DNA of 64,000 bases from Desulfolinea sp964487745 (GCA_964487745.1 CAZASG010000016.1:1-64000), one strand, 5' to 3'. Counted from the first letter of the stretch, positions 1 to 8,756 are shown. Numbers and translations are program-made. Notes: generated by a model from the letters alone, not told the origin.

Positions 1-1
1 T

Positions 2-367
2 CAACCTGTGCGCATTCCGCGCAATCGTTTCAATCCTGTAAAAACAACAAACGAATTACTCGCTATCCGTTCGGATGCCTATACGTTGACTTCCGATTTT
101 CGCATTATCCTTAATCCCGAACGCTCTTTGTCCCGCCCGATCGTGACACTTGATTCAAGGTACTACAAATTGATCCAGGATCTTGAAGCCCGATCCCCTA
201 AGGGAGTGCCTTCGTTGCTTAATTGCAGAAGTCTAAGTATCGAAGGAGATATTAAATTCGGGGAAAATGTAGTTTTCGAGGGAGATGTGCAACTTGTGAA
301 TTCTTCAGAAGAGCAAGTTGTTGTCGAGGATATGGTTATAGCAGACCGAGAGTGGAAAGTGGAGTAA
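2..367 (+). CDS. UTP-glucose-1-phosphate uridylyltransferase, UDPGP family (C-terminal part)
   Basis: The reading frame is open to the left edge, so only about 121 C-terminal residues are present. The run VRIPRNRFNPVKTTNELL, followed by a left-handed beta-helix-like tail (SIEGDIKFGENVVFEGDV), matches the C-terminal end of eukaryote-type UDP-glucose/UDP-sugar pyrophosphorylases, where an (V/R)PRSRFLPVK motif precedes the helix. It does not resemble bacterial GalU. The enzyme makes UDP-glucose from UTP and glucose-1-phosphate in the cytoplasm, which would feed the glycosyltransferase next door. The catalytic half lies outside the window. Substrate could be another UDP-sugar. Confidence 0.8.
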   Translation, partial: QPVRIPRNRFNPVKTTNELLAIRSDAYTLTSDFRIILNPERSLSRPIVTLDSRYYKLIQDLEARSPKGVPSLLNCRSLSIEGDIKFGENVVFEGDVQLVNSSEEQVVVEDMVIADREWKVE

Positions 368-379
368 ATAAATCATGCA

Positions 380-416
380 GACGCCGAGTATTTTGAAAAC
401 ACTCGGCGTCTTTTTA
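380..416 (+). terminator. Intrinsic terminator after the UGPase gene
   Basis: A perfect 10-bp stem (GACGCCGAGT at 380-389 with ACTCGGCGTC at 401-410) is followed by five Ts. It ends only 7 nt before the ATG of the next gene, so that gene either reads through or has a promoter inside this gap. Confidence 0.85.
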
Positions 417-423
417 TCCAGCG

Positions 424-1668
424 ATGAAAATCACCCTGCTTACCTACGGCTCACGTGGCGATGTGGAACCCTTCGTCGCCCTCGGCGAGGGGTTGATCGA
501 GCGTGGGCATCACGTCCACTTGGCGGCGCCGCAGCCTTTTGAGCAGCTCGCCATATCACGGGGGATCACCTTCACGGGGCTGCCCGGTGATCCAGGGGAA
601 GCCGTCCAAAGGTTGGTGGATGATGCGGGCAGGAATTGGGTCAAGATGATGACGACGCTGGGGAAGTTCGTCCTGCCCCTCGCCAAAGATGTCTTCACCA
701 ACGCCCAACAAGCCACGGTCGGGAGCGATCTCGTCATCCACTCTTTTCTGCTCACCGGCGCGGGCTACGAGATCGCCAAAAAGCAGGGCATCCCCGATCT
801 ATCCGCCCAATTTTTCCCCGTCTTCAGCAGCACGGGCGGTTTCCCATCCCTCACAGCCCCCGAACTCCCGCTCGGGAAATTCTACAATCGCAGCACACAC
901 CGGATCACCAACGCCATTTTGAAATTCGGGATGAAGGCGACGTACCGCTGGGTGCAGCGCAAGAACCCCGAGCTACCGGATCTGACGGGCTGGGCTTTCG
1001 ACGGGGATGTGGAGACGCGCACACCGATCCTATACGCCATCAGCCCGCAGGTCGTATCGCCTCCGGATGAGTGGTCTGCTACCGCCTATATGACGGGATA
1101 CTGGTCACTAAAATCTTCCGTCAAATACGAACCCAGCCCCGAGTTGCTCACCTTTTTGGATTCGGGTACGCCACCCGTCGCGATCTGTTTTGGCAGCACG
1201 ATTAGCAAGGACAGTGCGAAAATTGCTCGTATTGCGCGAGACGCGATAAGCGAAAGTGGCACGCGCGGCATCCTGGTCGGGAAGGGGCTATACAGCGAAA
1301 AATCCCCCCCCAACATCCTCTGGCAGGATTTTGTGCCTTATGAATGGCTCTTCCCACGCGTGGCGGTCGTCGCTCATCACGGCGGCGCAGGGACGACGGG
1401 CGTTGCTCTCAAGGCGGGCGTGCCGAATATCGTCATCCCCTTTGCCAGCGACCAACCCTTTTGGGGACGACGCGTTCATCAACTGGGGGCCAGCCCAAAG
1501 CCGATCTTCGCCCGCAGGTTGACAGTGAAGAAACTCGCCGCAGCGATCAATATTGCGCTAGGCGATGAAAGAATGAAAGAAAATGTCCGCACGCTCGGTG
1601 ATAAGCTCCGCGAGGAGGATGGCGTAGCGCGCGCGACAGAGATCATTGAGGGGATGTCTAAAGACTAA
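424..1668 (+). CDS. GT1-family glycosyltransferase (UGT/MGT-like)
   Basis: Soluble 414-residue GT-B fold glycosyltransferase. The N-terminus MKITLLTYGSRGDVEPFVAL is the sterol-glucosyltransferase/MGT-type start with its GSRGDVxP loop. The C-terminal nucleotide-sugar site is clear: a VAHHGGAGTTGVALKAGVP signature at about residues 313-331, then PFASDQPFWG. Members transfer glucose or a related sugar from a UDP- or TDP-donor to lipids or small molecules; the acceptor cannot be read from sequence. The adjacent UGPase suggests UDP-glucose as donor (inference). The start is the first in-frame ATG after the upstream terminator; no strong Shine-Dalgarno is visible. The stop overlaps the end of the convergent GtrA remnant by 4 nt. 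Confidence 0.85.
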   Translation: MKITLLTYGSRGDVEPFVALGEGLIERGHHVHLAAPQPFEQLAISRGITFTGLPGDPGEAVQRLVDDAGRNWVKMMTTLGKFVLPLAKDVFTNAQQATVGSDLVIHSFLLTGAGYEIAKKQGIPDLSAQFFPVFSSTGGFPSLTAPELPLGKFYNRSTHRITNAILKFGMKATYRWVQRKNPELPDLTGWAFDGDVETRTPILYAISPQVVSPPDEWSATAYMTGYWSLKSSVKYEPSPELLTFLDSGTPPVAICFGSTISKDSAKIARIARDAISESGTRGILVGKGLYSEKSPPNILWQDFVPYEWLFPRVAVVAHHGGAGTTGVALKAGVPNIVIPFASDQPFWGRRVHQLGASPKPIFARRLTVKKLAAAINIALGDERMKENVRTLGDKLREEDGVARATEIIEGMSKD

Positions 1669-2010
1669 CGAAAAACCACCAACTTATTCAGCACAAAATT
1701 CCAAACAAAGGATGCAGCTGTTGCAGCACCGAGGGCGATGATCTCAGGCAGGTGCAGCCAATCGAGAGCGAGTGCCATTGTCCCGGCGTTGATGGCGAGG
1801 GCGGCAATATGGGTCAGGGTAAAGAGCCCCGCCGCGCGCCAGCACGAGCATTGAGCCAAGTCCCAGCCAGCGTGTGAGCGCGAAATATGCAGCGGCGTCA
1901 ATGGCCGTATTGAGTACGCCAACGGTCATGAATTTGGCTATTTGGACAAATGTTTCCCGTAGGGACACGATACATCGTGTCCCTACGTTGGTGTTATTGA
2001 GCGCAGTCAT
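1665..2010 (-). pseudogene. GtrA-family flippase, frameshifted and internally deleted
   Basis: Two frames on the minus strand together give a GtrA-like protein. The first, from ATG 2010, gives FVQIAKFMTVGVLNTAIDAAAYFALTRW-type helix 1. The second, ending at 1665, gives the last two helices and a NFVLNKLVVFR end typical of GtrA. The frame changes near 1830-1850. The segment that normally carries helix 2 and the FxxNRxWTF motif (about 25-35 residues) is missing, so a simple sequencing error would not restore a full protein. The N-terminus contains an inserted palindrome. GtrA proteins help flip polyprenol-linked sugars, which fits the GT39 gene just upstream; the two overlap by 17 nt. Confidence 0.7.
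1958..1987. repeat. Perfect 30-bp palindrome (RAYT/REP-like) inside the GtrA remnant
   Basis: Arms CGTAGGGACACGAT (1958-1971) and ATCGTGTCCCTACG (1974-1987) are perfect reverse complements with a 2-nt centre. Read on the minus strand it supplies the in-frame residues VGTRCIVSLR near the GtrA N-terminus. It shares ends and reading frame with the palindrome inside the RAYT gene at 52809-52836. Confidence 0.8.
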
Positions 2011-4324
2011 AAAGCACCTCGTTCTGGGAGGGGGGACGTAACCCCACGTTCTGTGCACCCTGGGCGGGATTCTGCTGCTGATTTTCGACACCCGGTACGC
2101 TCACCGGGACGCATGATTCCGTTACCCAGTCAGTGATATCACGATGAGATTGGTTCATATTCCCGCTGTAGAGAATATAGCGCAGCTCCCCGTTGGCGAC
2201 CATCTCAGCAACATCCGTAGCGTCGACGACCTGATCCCCGCCGCTAAAGCCGCCGAAAGTCAGCACAGGACGTCCCGTTTCGAGGATATAGGGTGCAGCA
2301 CTGCGGGCATTGACCGTTGCCAGCAAATAGCTATCGGGGTCAGTATTCGCCAGCAGGAATTCCATGATGGCTTCTTCGTTTTCGGTCATCGTGGTGTTAT
2401 TCGGGGTCATGAAAGTCGTCGGCTGCGCATCGTTGATCGTGGCAGTCGGAAGAGCGACATTGGGATTTTCGTTCGTCACCACCATCACAGACCAAGTGAA
2501 GGGAGCTACGAGCATGGCAACGAGGATGATGCCAAAGGCGACATTTCGCAGGATTGAGCCTTTGCTCACGATGACGATTTCAATAAGAAGCATCGCCAAT
2601 CCAACCAGCGTCCCGGCGAGAGCAAGGGGAAGCACCCAGCTTCCGGTTGTATATTCGCCCAGTATCACAGCCTGGAAACCGAAGGTAATAACGATAAGGA
2701 AAATTAGAGTACCCATACCCAGCCAGCGATTGCGTTTGAAAAGCTGCGAGACCGACCAAAATGCCATCCCTACCAGGGCTGCGAGGGCTGGACCTAGCAT
2801 AATGAGGTAGTAGCGGTGGAAAAGCCCCGTCGTGAAGGAGAAGTATGCCATCGCAGGAAGCAACCAAAGTGTCCAGAGGATAAGGCCAAGCCATTCTCTG
2901 GAGGCGAGGGTGCGTTGCACTTTTTCAAAGAGAGAAACATTTATATTAGGGGTTTCATCCGTCGTTGAAGCATTTTCTGATCCGTTGGTGCGACGCACGA
3001 TTAGCGTGATCCCCGTCAACAGAATACTGGCCAATGCCAAGGGCAAAACCCATGAAGCTTCAGTGACCAGCGGTTCGGAGAAGAGACGATCAAGTCCGGC
3101 TGCCCCTGTTTCGCTGCTGTTACGTCCGCCAGGCTGACCACCACCATCGGGACGATTGCCATCGCCGGGCTGCCTATTATTGGGTTGAGCGCCGACCGGT
3201 GCATTACCCGCTACCTGTGCATTTTGTGGCGCACGGTCGTTAGGGGCGCAGACGAGTTCGCCTGTCTGCGGAAGCTCACGACATATGCCTTCTACATCTT
3301 GCCGGGGGAGTTCAACAGTGCAGGCATCGCCGATGGCAAGGCTTTGACAGGCATCCAGTGCTTCTTGTGGCGGCTGTTGATTTGCCGGAGGCGCGTTCAC
3401 AGGAGTCTGATTCGGGGAAGCATCGGGCGTAGTGGAGGCTTGTCCGCGCATCCCATCATCCACGGGAGGCTGTTGTTGGGATCCCCCATCCCCGCCACGT
3501 TTATTATCGTTCAGACCCAAACGGGAGAGACCATTATGCCCAACGATGAGTTCCATGACGGTGTTATTTTCGCTGCTGCCGATGAATGGACGATACTCTT
3601 CAGGCACGAGATCAACCGTGATCGCCCATGAGAGCGAAACCGCGACGAGCAAGACAGTCGCCACACCAAGATGCCAAATGCGTGTGAACCAACCCTGTTT
3701 TGCGCCAAAGAAATAGAGCGCGTAAATGGCAGGGATAATCATATACGCCTGAAGCATCTTAATATTGAAACCCAAGCCAACGATGAAGGCACCCAGCAAA
3801 AGATAGCGAAATTTGCCGCTCTGCACCGATTTCCAGACTGCCCAGACCGCTAGCAGGAGGACGAAAACCAGCAGCCCGTCGATGGTGTTATTACGCTCGG
3901 TGGATACGGTAACGGGGACAACCGCCAGCGTAAGCGCGGCGACGAGACCCGCTCCCCTGTTGAATTGCTCTTTGACAAGATAATAGACGAGGGCAATTGA
4001 ACCGATCCCTGCTAATGCGTTGGGCAAGGCGAGAGAAAATCCATTCACACCAAGAATGGCAGCCGAAAGCGACTGCACCCAAAAGCCCAGCGGAGGCTTA
4101 TCTACAGTGACCGATCCACCCGGCTCGAAGGAGCCAAAGAAGAAATTGCTCCACGAGGAAAGCATGGATTTCACAGTAGCAGCATAATAAGTATTGCCGA
4201 TGCTATGTGCGCCAAGTTCGTAAAGACGTAAAAATGCGCCCAAGCCGATGATGAGCGTCAGGGCAATTGCAGTGAGCACCTTTGTACGTTTGCTATTTTG
4301 AATGGGAAGGGTTTCTGTGGACAT
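1994..4324 (-). CDS. GT39-family glycosyltransferase, YkcB-like (polyprenyl-phosphate sugar dependent)
   Basis: A 776-residue polytopic membrane protein of the GT-C fold. After a short cytosolic tail, helix 1 is followed by the acidic first external loop (LRLYELGAHSIGNTYYAATVKSM) and a VDKPPLGFWVQ motif, both characteristic of GT39/ArnT enzymes. About ten membrane segments follow. A long low-complexity external insert rich in Pro, Gln, Asn and Gly with four Cys lies at about residues 275-405. A soluble YkcA/B-like domain forms the C-terminus (about 640-776). These enzymes move a sugar from a polyprenyl-phosphate donor to an extracytoplasmic acceptor. The ATG at 4324 was chosen because GGAGG lies 7 nt upstream; a longer frame would need TTG. 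The final 17 nt overlap the GtrA remnant. Confidence 0.85.
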   Translation of the reverse strand: MSTETLPIQNSKRTKVLTAIALTLIIGLGAFLRLYELGAHSIGNTYYAATVKSMLSSWSNFFFGSFEPGGSVTVDKPPLGFWVQSLSAAILGVNGFSLALPNALAGIGSIALVYYLVKEQFNRGAGLVAALTLAVVPVTVSTERNNTIDGLLVFVLLLAVWAVWKSVQSGKFRYLLLGAFIVGLGFNIKMLQAYMIIPAIYALYFFGAKQGWFTRIWHLGVATVLLVAVSLSWAITVDLVPEEYRPFIGSSENNTVMELIVGHNGLSRLGLNDNKRGGDGGSQQQPPVDDGMRGQASTTPDASPNQTPVNAPPANQQPPQEALDACQSLAIGDACTVELPRQDVEGICRELPQTGELVCAPNDRAPQNAQVAGNAPVGAQPNNRQPGDGNRPDGGGQPGGRNSSETGAAGLDRLFSEPLVTEASWVLPLALASILLTGITLIVRRTNGSENASTTDETPNINVSLFEKVQRTLASREWLGLILWTLWLLPAMAYFSFTTGLFHRYYLIMLGPALAALVGMAFWSVSQLFKRNRWLGMGTLIFLIVITFGFQAVILGEYTTGSWVLPLALAGTLVGLAMLLIEIVIVSKGSILRNVAFGIILVAMLVAPFTWSVMVVTNENPNVALPTATINDAQPTTFMTPNNTTMTENEEAIMEFLLANTDPDSYLLATVNARSAAPYILETGRPVLTFGGFSGGDQVVDATDVAEMVANGELRYILYSGNMNQSHRDITDWVTESCVPVSVPGVENQQQNPAQGAQNVGLRPPSQNEVLYDCAQ
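2987..2998. repeat. 12-nt repeat word GGTGCGACGCAC
   Basis: An exact copy of a 12-mer also found at 10993-11004 and 63238-63249, here within the GT39 coding region. At 63197-63249 it is one arm of an inverted repeat. Confidence 0.4.
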
Positions 4325-4431
4325 AAGAGCCTCCAATTATTTTCGAATTGCCCAGAGTATAGAAAAAAGTTGTTCAGAAGTTGTTTAGATTTAGTTTTAA
4401 TCGTGTAAACCTGAAGAGCGTTTCCTTCGTC

Positions 4432-4460
4432 TTGCCCCTACACCCAGCCTGTGCTAAACT
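4432..4460 (+). promoter_or_regulatory. Promoter for a leaderless TPR-protein mRNA
   Basis: TTGCCC (4432-4437), a 17-nt spacer and TAAACT (4455-4460) lie just upstream of the TPR gene. The ATG begins 7 nt after the -10 box and no Shine-Dalgarno exists, so transcription and translation probably start at the same base. Confidence 0.5.
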
Positions 4461-4466
4461 CATTTC

Positions 4467-6275
4467 ATGGCTGAAGATACCTTGCTCACCGAAGCAATTG
4501 ACGCAATTCGCCAGGGGAATAAAAAACACGCGAAAGACCTGCTGACGCGCCTGATCAAAGCCGATCAGCAGAACCCCACCTATTGGGTCTGGATGAGCGC
4601 AGCCGTGGAAACCCAAAAAGAACGCATCTATGCCCTCCAAACCGCCCTACGTGCCGACCCGGAAAACGCCGCCGCAAAACGCGGTTTGATCCTGTTAGGT
4701 GCCATGCCTCCGGATGATAGTGTTGTTCCCTTCCCATTGGATCGTCCCCGTTTGTGGGAGGAAGAGATCATCAAAGTGGAAGAGGAGAAGCCGCGCGGGA
4801 TCAAGGGCCTGGCCGGCAACCCCTACATTCGCCTGGGTGGGATTGCGGTTGCCGTACTCGGAATTGCTGGCTTTGCCATCTTTGGCCTTGTCAGCCGCAA
4901 TCAAAGAGTGCTGCGCCCCACTTTCACGCCAGGACCTTCCCCGACTTATACATTGACACCGACAGCACTAAATGCCAAACCGGAAGCCACGCCCGTCTTT
5001 ATCGGTCCGACCCCGCTCTGGGCACTGCTGGATGCGACCTACACCCCCACACCGCTCTATGTCCAGACACCACGTGCTATCGAAGCCAGTGATTACGGTC
5101 ACGCCGTAAGGAAAGCCTACGAAGACGAAGATTGGGAAGCCCTGATCACCGCGATGGAACAGATCGCCATCCTCGAGCCTGAGAGCGCCGATCCGCATTA
5201 TTACATCGGCGAAGCCTATCGTTTCATGGGTGAAAATACCAAAGCCTTCAATGCTTATGAAACCGCCCTCGATGTAGATGAGAATTTTGCTCCCGCCCAT
5301 TTGGGGCGTGCCCGCGTACTGCGCTACATCAATGCCAATGCTAGTATCAAACCTGATCTCGATGATGCTATCGAAAAAGACCCTTACTTCTCAGAATCCT
5401 ATATTGAGCGCGCTATTTACTGGTATGAGGATGAAGAATATGAAAGCGCCCTCGAAGACCTTGAAGTTGCCGAGCAACTGGCACCAAATGCTCCAGAAGT
5501 CTTCCTGACCTATGCCCGCGTTTATTGGGCACAGGAAGAATTAGAGGATGCCATCCTTGCTGCTGAAAAGGCACTTGAGATCGACATCACCAATCTCGAA
5601 ACCTACCTCCTGCTTGGTCAGCTATACGAAGCGAACGACGAACTCCCCAAAGCCGTGGAAGTGCTTGAGCTCTACTCCCTTTACGAGGAAGAAGATGTGG
5701 AGGCTCTCACTATTTTGGGCGGGGCATATTATGCCGCCGAGGATTACGATAAAGCCATCGAGACCCTTGATACCGTCTTGGAACTCAGCCGTCATACGGG
5801 CAAGGCTTATTATTATCGTGGGCTCTCCTATCTTGCTCTCGAAGATGGCGACAATGCCATCCGTGACCTTGAGCAAACCTTGAACTATCTCAAAGATTCA
5901 TTTGAAGCCAGTATTGCGCTCGCACAGGCACATACCCTCGTAGAGCATTACGGCGATTGCTATCTGCAAGTGGAGCGCAGCCGTCCACTGGCCGAAACAG
6001 ATTACGATCAAGCATTGATCTATTATTGGCGCGCCACTTGCCACGAAGGCCGTGAAGATATGGATGCCGCCATCGAAGCCTGGGAAGATTTGCTCGAAAT
6101 GCCCTTCAGCGCCGAATATGCCTATCTGCGCGCTGAGGGACGTGCGCGCCTGGGAGAGCTATACACCCCCACGCCGACCAGCACCATCACACAAACCCCG
6201 ACCATTACAAAGACACCAACGCCGTCCAAGACGCCGACGCCCACACGTACTCCAACCCCTGAACCAGACGAATAG
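4467..6275 (+). CDS. TPR-repeat membrane protein with Thr/Pro-rich linkers
   Basis: The 602-residue protein has an N-terminal cytosolic TPR pair (about 1-75), one transmembrane helix (about 125-145), and a Thr/Pro-rich linker (about 150-200). At least eight further TPR units rich in Tyr, Glu and Asp follow (about 205-565), and it ends in a Ser/Thr/Pro repeat tail. TPRs are protein-protein scaffolds; no enzymatic domain is visible. The bulk is expected outside the membrane (inference). It is followed after 17 nt by the lipid kinase gene, suggesting one operon with the next two genes. Confidence 0.75.
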   Translation: MAEDTLLTEAIDAIRQGNKKHAKDLLTRLIKADQQNPTYWVWMSAAVETQKERIYALQTALRADPENAAAKRGLILLGAMPPDDSVVPFPLDRPRLWEEEIIKVEEEKPRGIKGLAGNPYIRLGGIAVAVLGIAGFAIFGLVSRNQRVLRPTFTPGPSPTYTLTPTALNAKPEATPVFIGPTPLWALLDATYTPTPLYVQTPRAIEASDYGHAVRKAYEDEDWEALITAMEQIAILEPESADPHYYIGEAYRFMGENTKAFNAYETALDVDENFAPAHLGRARVLRYINANASIKPDLDDAIEKDPYFSESYIERAIYWYEDEEYESALEDLEVAEQLAPNAPEVFLTYARVYWAQEELEDAILAAEKALEIDITNLETYLLLGQLYEANDELPKAVEVLELYSLYEEEDVEALTILGGAYYAAEDYDKAIETLDTVLELSRHTGKAYYYRGLSYLALEDGDNAIRDLEQTLNYLKDSFEASIALAQAHTLVEHYGDCYLQVERSRPLAETDYDQALIYYWRATCHEGREDMDAAIEAWEDLLEMPFSAEYAYLRAEGRARLGELYTPTPTSTITQTPTITKTPTPSKTPTPTRTPTPEPDE

Positions 6276-6292
6276 ACCGGTCAGATCATTCC

Positions 6293-7252
6293 ATGCGTAC
6301 AGCCCAGATCATATACAATCCAGCCGCGGGGAGGTTTCCCGTTGCCACAGCGATCCCTTCTGCGGAGCATACGCTCCGTGATGCAGGTTGGGAGGTGAGT
6401 TCTGCATCCACGCGCTCTGGCGAAGACGGCACCTGGCTCGCCAAACGCGCCGCCGAGCGTGGCCTCGACGCTGTTTTCGCTGTCGGCGGCGATGGCACTA
6501 TTGGTCAGATCGCGGGTGGCTTGATCGGCACAGAGACTGCCCTCGGCATCCTGCCTGCGGGCACCGCAAACGTTTGGGGGAAGGAATTGGGCATGCAGCC
6601 CTACTCTCTTATGGCAAGCAATGCTCTCGAAGAAAATGCAAAAAAACTCGCCAACGCCCCCATCTACGCGGTAGATATTGGGGTCTGCAACCAACAGCCC
6701 TTTTTAATGTGGGCAGGTTTGGGTCTGGATGCGCTCTCCGTCCAAAAAGTGGAACCGCGCTTCAGGCTCGAAAAATTCTTCACCATGCCCGAGTACGCCA
6801 CATCCATCCTGCTCACCGCCGCACGCTGGCGCGGGGTTTCACTCAAAATTTGGGCAGATGGTGAAGAGCTCGAAGGGCATTACATCCTGGCAGTCATCAA
6901 CAATATTCGTCACTATATGGGTGGGCTCACCAATCTCTCCCCCGACGCTCTCCTCGACGACGGCTACTTTGACCTGTGGCTCTTCTCCGGCAACAACGTC
7001 GCCGATGCGTTGCGCCCCGTTTGGGAAATGTGGGGCGGACGGCATATCGATTCTGCCTACACGCGCCGTATCCCCTTCCAGAAATTGCGTCTCGAAGCCG
7101 AAACACCCTTCGCCGTTCAAACCGACGGTGAGCCACGCTTTGATACAAAAGTCGCCGAGATCAGCGTCCAGAAACGCGCCCTGCGTGTGCTCATGCCCCA
7201 GGACGCGCTCGATGCTCTTTCCCGCAATCCCCTCGAGGGAGCACCCGCATGA
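6293..7252 (+). CDS. Diacylglycerol/lipid kinase-family protein (YegS/DgkB-like)
   Basis: A 319-residue soluble DAGK-catalytic-domain protein. The N-terminus carries the IIYNPAAGR substrate/nucleotide motif (about residues 4-13), then the family nucleotide-binding signature VGGDGTIGQIAGGL (about 64-77) and LGILPAGTANVWGKELG (about 84-100). A C-terminal beta-sandwich contains a GGLTNLSPDALLDDGYFDL motif (about 207-225). Family members phosphorylate diacylglycerol, sphingoid bases or similar lipids with ATP; the substrate is not readable. It lies 17 nt after the TPR gene and overlaps the next gene by 4 nt (ATGA), so the three are probably co-transcribed. Confidence 0.88.
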   Translation: MRTAQIIYNPAAGRFPVATAIPSAEHTLRDAGWEVSSASTRSGEDGTWLAKRAAERGLDAVFAVGGDGTIGQIAGGLIGTETALGILPAGTANVWGKELGMQPYSLMASNALEENAKKLANAPIYAVDIGVCNQQPFLMWAGLGLDALSVQKVEPRFRLEKFFTMPEYATSILLTAARWRGVSLKIWADGEELEGHYILAVINNIRHYMGGLTNLSPDALLDDGYFDLWLFSGNNVADALRPVWEMWGGRHIDSAYTRRIPFQKLRLEAETPFAVQTDGEPRFDTKVAEISVQKRALRVLMPQDALDALSRNPLEGAPA

Positions 7253-7722
7253 GATCGAATATCATCAATCGCTGGGTGGTGCTGGGCGCTTTCGCCATCG
7301 CTGGCATATTACTCTTTCTCACCTTTTTAATTAGATACGGCTTGACGCCGCCCAAAACGGATAGCGCTGATTTTCAGGTTGCCGAACTCACACTGATCCC
7401 CGGACCCACATCAACGCCGCGGATCGCTGCCACGCCCACACATGATCCCGCTATCGGGACAGCCACCCCGCTCCCCGGCGAGATCGCGATAAACGGCTAC
7501 GTCCAAATCAGCGGCACCGATGGCGATCCGTTGCGCCTGCGCGCCAGTGCAGGCTTGAGCGGAGAACCGCTTTTTCTCGGCTTCGCATCAGAAGTCTTCC
7601 AGGTCATTGAGGGTCCCCAGGAAGCGGATGGCTACACCTGGTGGTACCTCAGCGCCCCCTACGACGATACTCGTGCAGGCTGGGCAGCCTCCGCCTTTCT
7701 CGAAGCCATCCCTTCGCCATAA
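7249..7722 (+). CDS. Membrane-anchored protein with a C-terminal SH3-like domain
   Basis: 157 residues: a cytosolic tip of about 8 residues, one transmembrane helix (about 10-28), a Pro/Thr-rich spacer, and a folded C-terminal domain. That domain has the pattern of a bacterial SH3 module (LRLRASAGLSGEPLFLGFAS, then DGYTWWYLSAP and AGWAASAFLE). Such domains usually bind cell-wall or peptide ligands outside the membrane. Translationally coupled to the lipid kinase by ATGA overlap. No catalytic residues seen. Confidence 0.7.
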   Translation: MRSNIINRWVVLGAFAIAGILLFLTFLIRYGLTPPKTDSADFQVAELTLIPGPTSTPRIAATPTHDPAIGTATPLPGEIAINGYVQISGTDGDPLRLRASAGLSGEPLFLGFASEVFQVIEGPQEADGYTWWYLSAPYDDTRAGWAASAFLEAIPSP

Positions 7723-7742
7723 ATACATAAAAACTATATCGC

Positions 7743-7824
7743 CTCCTCTCCCCTAAATTCCGCTTTTGGAATTTGCCCTAAAGGATGCTACGCAAGGGGA
7801 GATGCCCGAAGGGCAGAGGGGGCA
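7743..7824 (+). repeat. Dispersed intergenic repeat, family A (copy 1)
   Basis: Contains CTCCCCTAAATTCC, TTTTGGAATTTGC, AAGGATGCTACGCAAGGGGA and GCCCGAAGGGCAGAGGG in this order. The same order occurs, reversed, at 14384-14480, and a shorter relative is at 53137-53205. It fills most of the gap between the SH3-like gene and the DUF971 gene. Confidence 0.75.
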
Positions 7825-7839
7825 GTAAAAGGAAACCCC

Positions 7840-8175
7840 ATGAACCACAAACCCACCAACATCGACGCAAGTCGCTCAAAAGCAGAACTCACCCTCACTT
7901 GGGATGACGGTCACGTCAGCACCTATTCTTTCACCCTCCTGCGCGCTGCCTGCCCCTGTGCCGAATGCCGCGGCGGGCATGATAATATGGGCGGGCCTCC
8001 CGACCCCGGCGTTTTCCAACTCCCCATTGTCAACACAAAAGAGACCAGCCTGAAAGACGTAGTTCCGACCGGCTCTTATGGCATCACCATTCTCTGGGAG
8101 GACGGGCACGACTACGGCATCTTCAATTGGGGTTTTCTGCGCGAGCTTTGTCCGTGTGAGGAGTGCCGCGCATAA
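7840..8175 (+). CDS. DUF971-domain protein (GBBH-like N-terminal domain)
   Basis: A 111-residue single-domain protein. The pattern LTWDDGHVSTYSFTLLRAACPCAECRGG, then VGxYG-like PTGSYGITILWEDGHDYGIFNWGFLRELCPCEEC, is that of the gamma-butyrobetaine-hydroxylase-like N-terminal domain (DUF971). It has two CPCxEC motifs able to bind a metal, probably zinc. Stand-alone members often sit near iron-sulfur carrier genes, but none is next to it here. AAAGGAAA precedes the ATG. The biochemical role of stand-alone members is not settled. Confidence 0.85.
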   Translation: MNHKPTNIDASRSKAELTLTWDDGHVSTYSFTLLRAACPCAECRGGHDNMGGPPDPGVFQLPIVNTKETSLKDVVPTGSYGITILWEDGHDYGIFNWGFLRELCPCEECRA

Positions 8176-8258
8176 AAAGTTTTTCATAACGACTCATTAT
8201 CTGAAAACAAGACTGTTTTCTGCCAATATGTGCAGGTAGACAAGGATGCGAATAACCT

Positions 8259-8705
8259 ATGGACAAAATCCTAGAAGCAATTAATCCGATCTTGCCAATA
8301 GTCGGTATTGTTGTGGGTGCAGCGATACAGAGTTTTTACTCACGAAGAGCGGAAAATAAAAAACAGAGCCTTACTGAGAAAATCACCGCTTATACAGATT
8401 ATCTTCATTGCGTATCACAAAGTACATCTAACAACCAAACCAAGAGAGAGCGAAATGAATTGCTCCAAGATATTGCACATGCTAAAACTCGTATTTGTGT
8501 TTATGGCTCCGATGAAGTCATTGCTGCTTTAGCTGAATTCGAATTTGCAGGTGCTGTCATAAATACAGAAAAAAGTGCAAGGGTCTTTACGAATCTATGT
8601 ATAAAAATGCGAGAAGATGTTATCCAGAAAAAAAACAAAGCGGAAATCAAAGAGCTTGAAAGCATTCTTGTTGGCCTACAACCTTCTTGGAAACATAAGC
8701 AGTAA
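8259..8705 (+). CDS. Hypothetical membrane-anchored protein
   Basis: 148 residues with one N-terminal hydrophobic helix (about 10-27, NPILPIVGIVVGAAIQSFYS) followed by a charged, mostly helical region. This resembles the overall shape of small bacterial 'membrane anchor plus helical bundle' proteins. No family recognised. Base composition is clearly more A+T-rich than its neighbours and it stands alone, which suggests recent acquisition. A weak AAGGAT lies upstream of the ATG. Confidence 0.6.
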   Translation: MDKILEAINPILPIVGIVVGAAIQSFYSRRAENKKQSLTEKITAYTDYLHCVSQSTSNNQTKRERNELLQDIAHAKTRICVYGSDEVIAALAEFEFAGAVINTEKSARVFTNLCIKMREDVIQKKNKAEIKELESILVGLQPSWKHKQ

Positions 8706-8756
8706 CTGACCATATTTGCCAGTAAATTTAACAGCTACTTTACAGCCAGTCTTCTG

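Noticed and set aside
1830..1850. Programmed frameshift in the GtrA gene
   Set aside because: No slippery heptamer or stimulatory structure was seen, and a helix is missing even after joining the frames.
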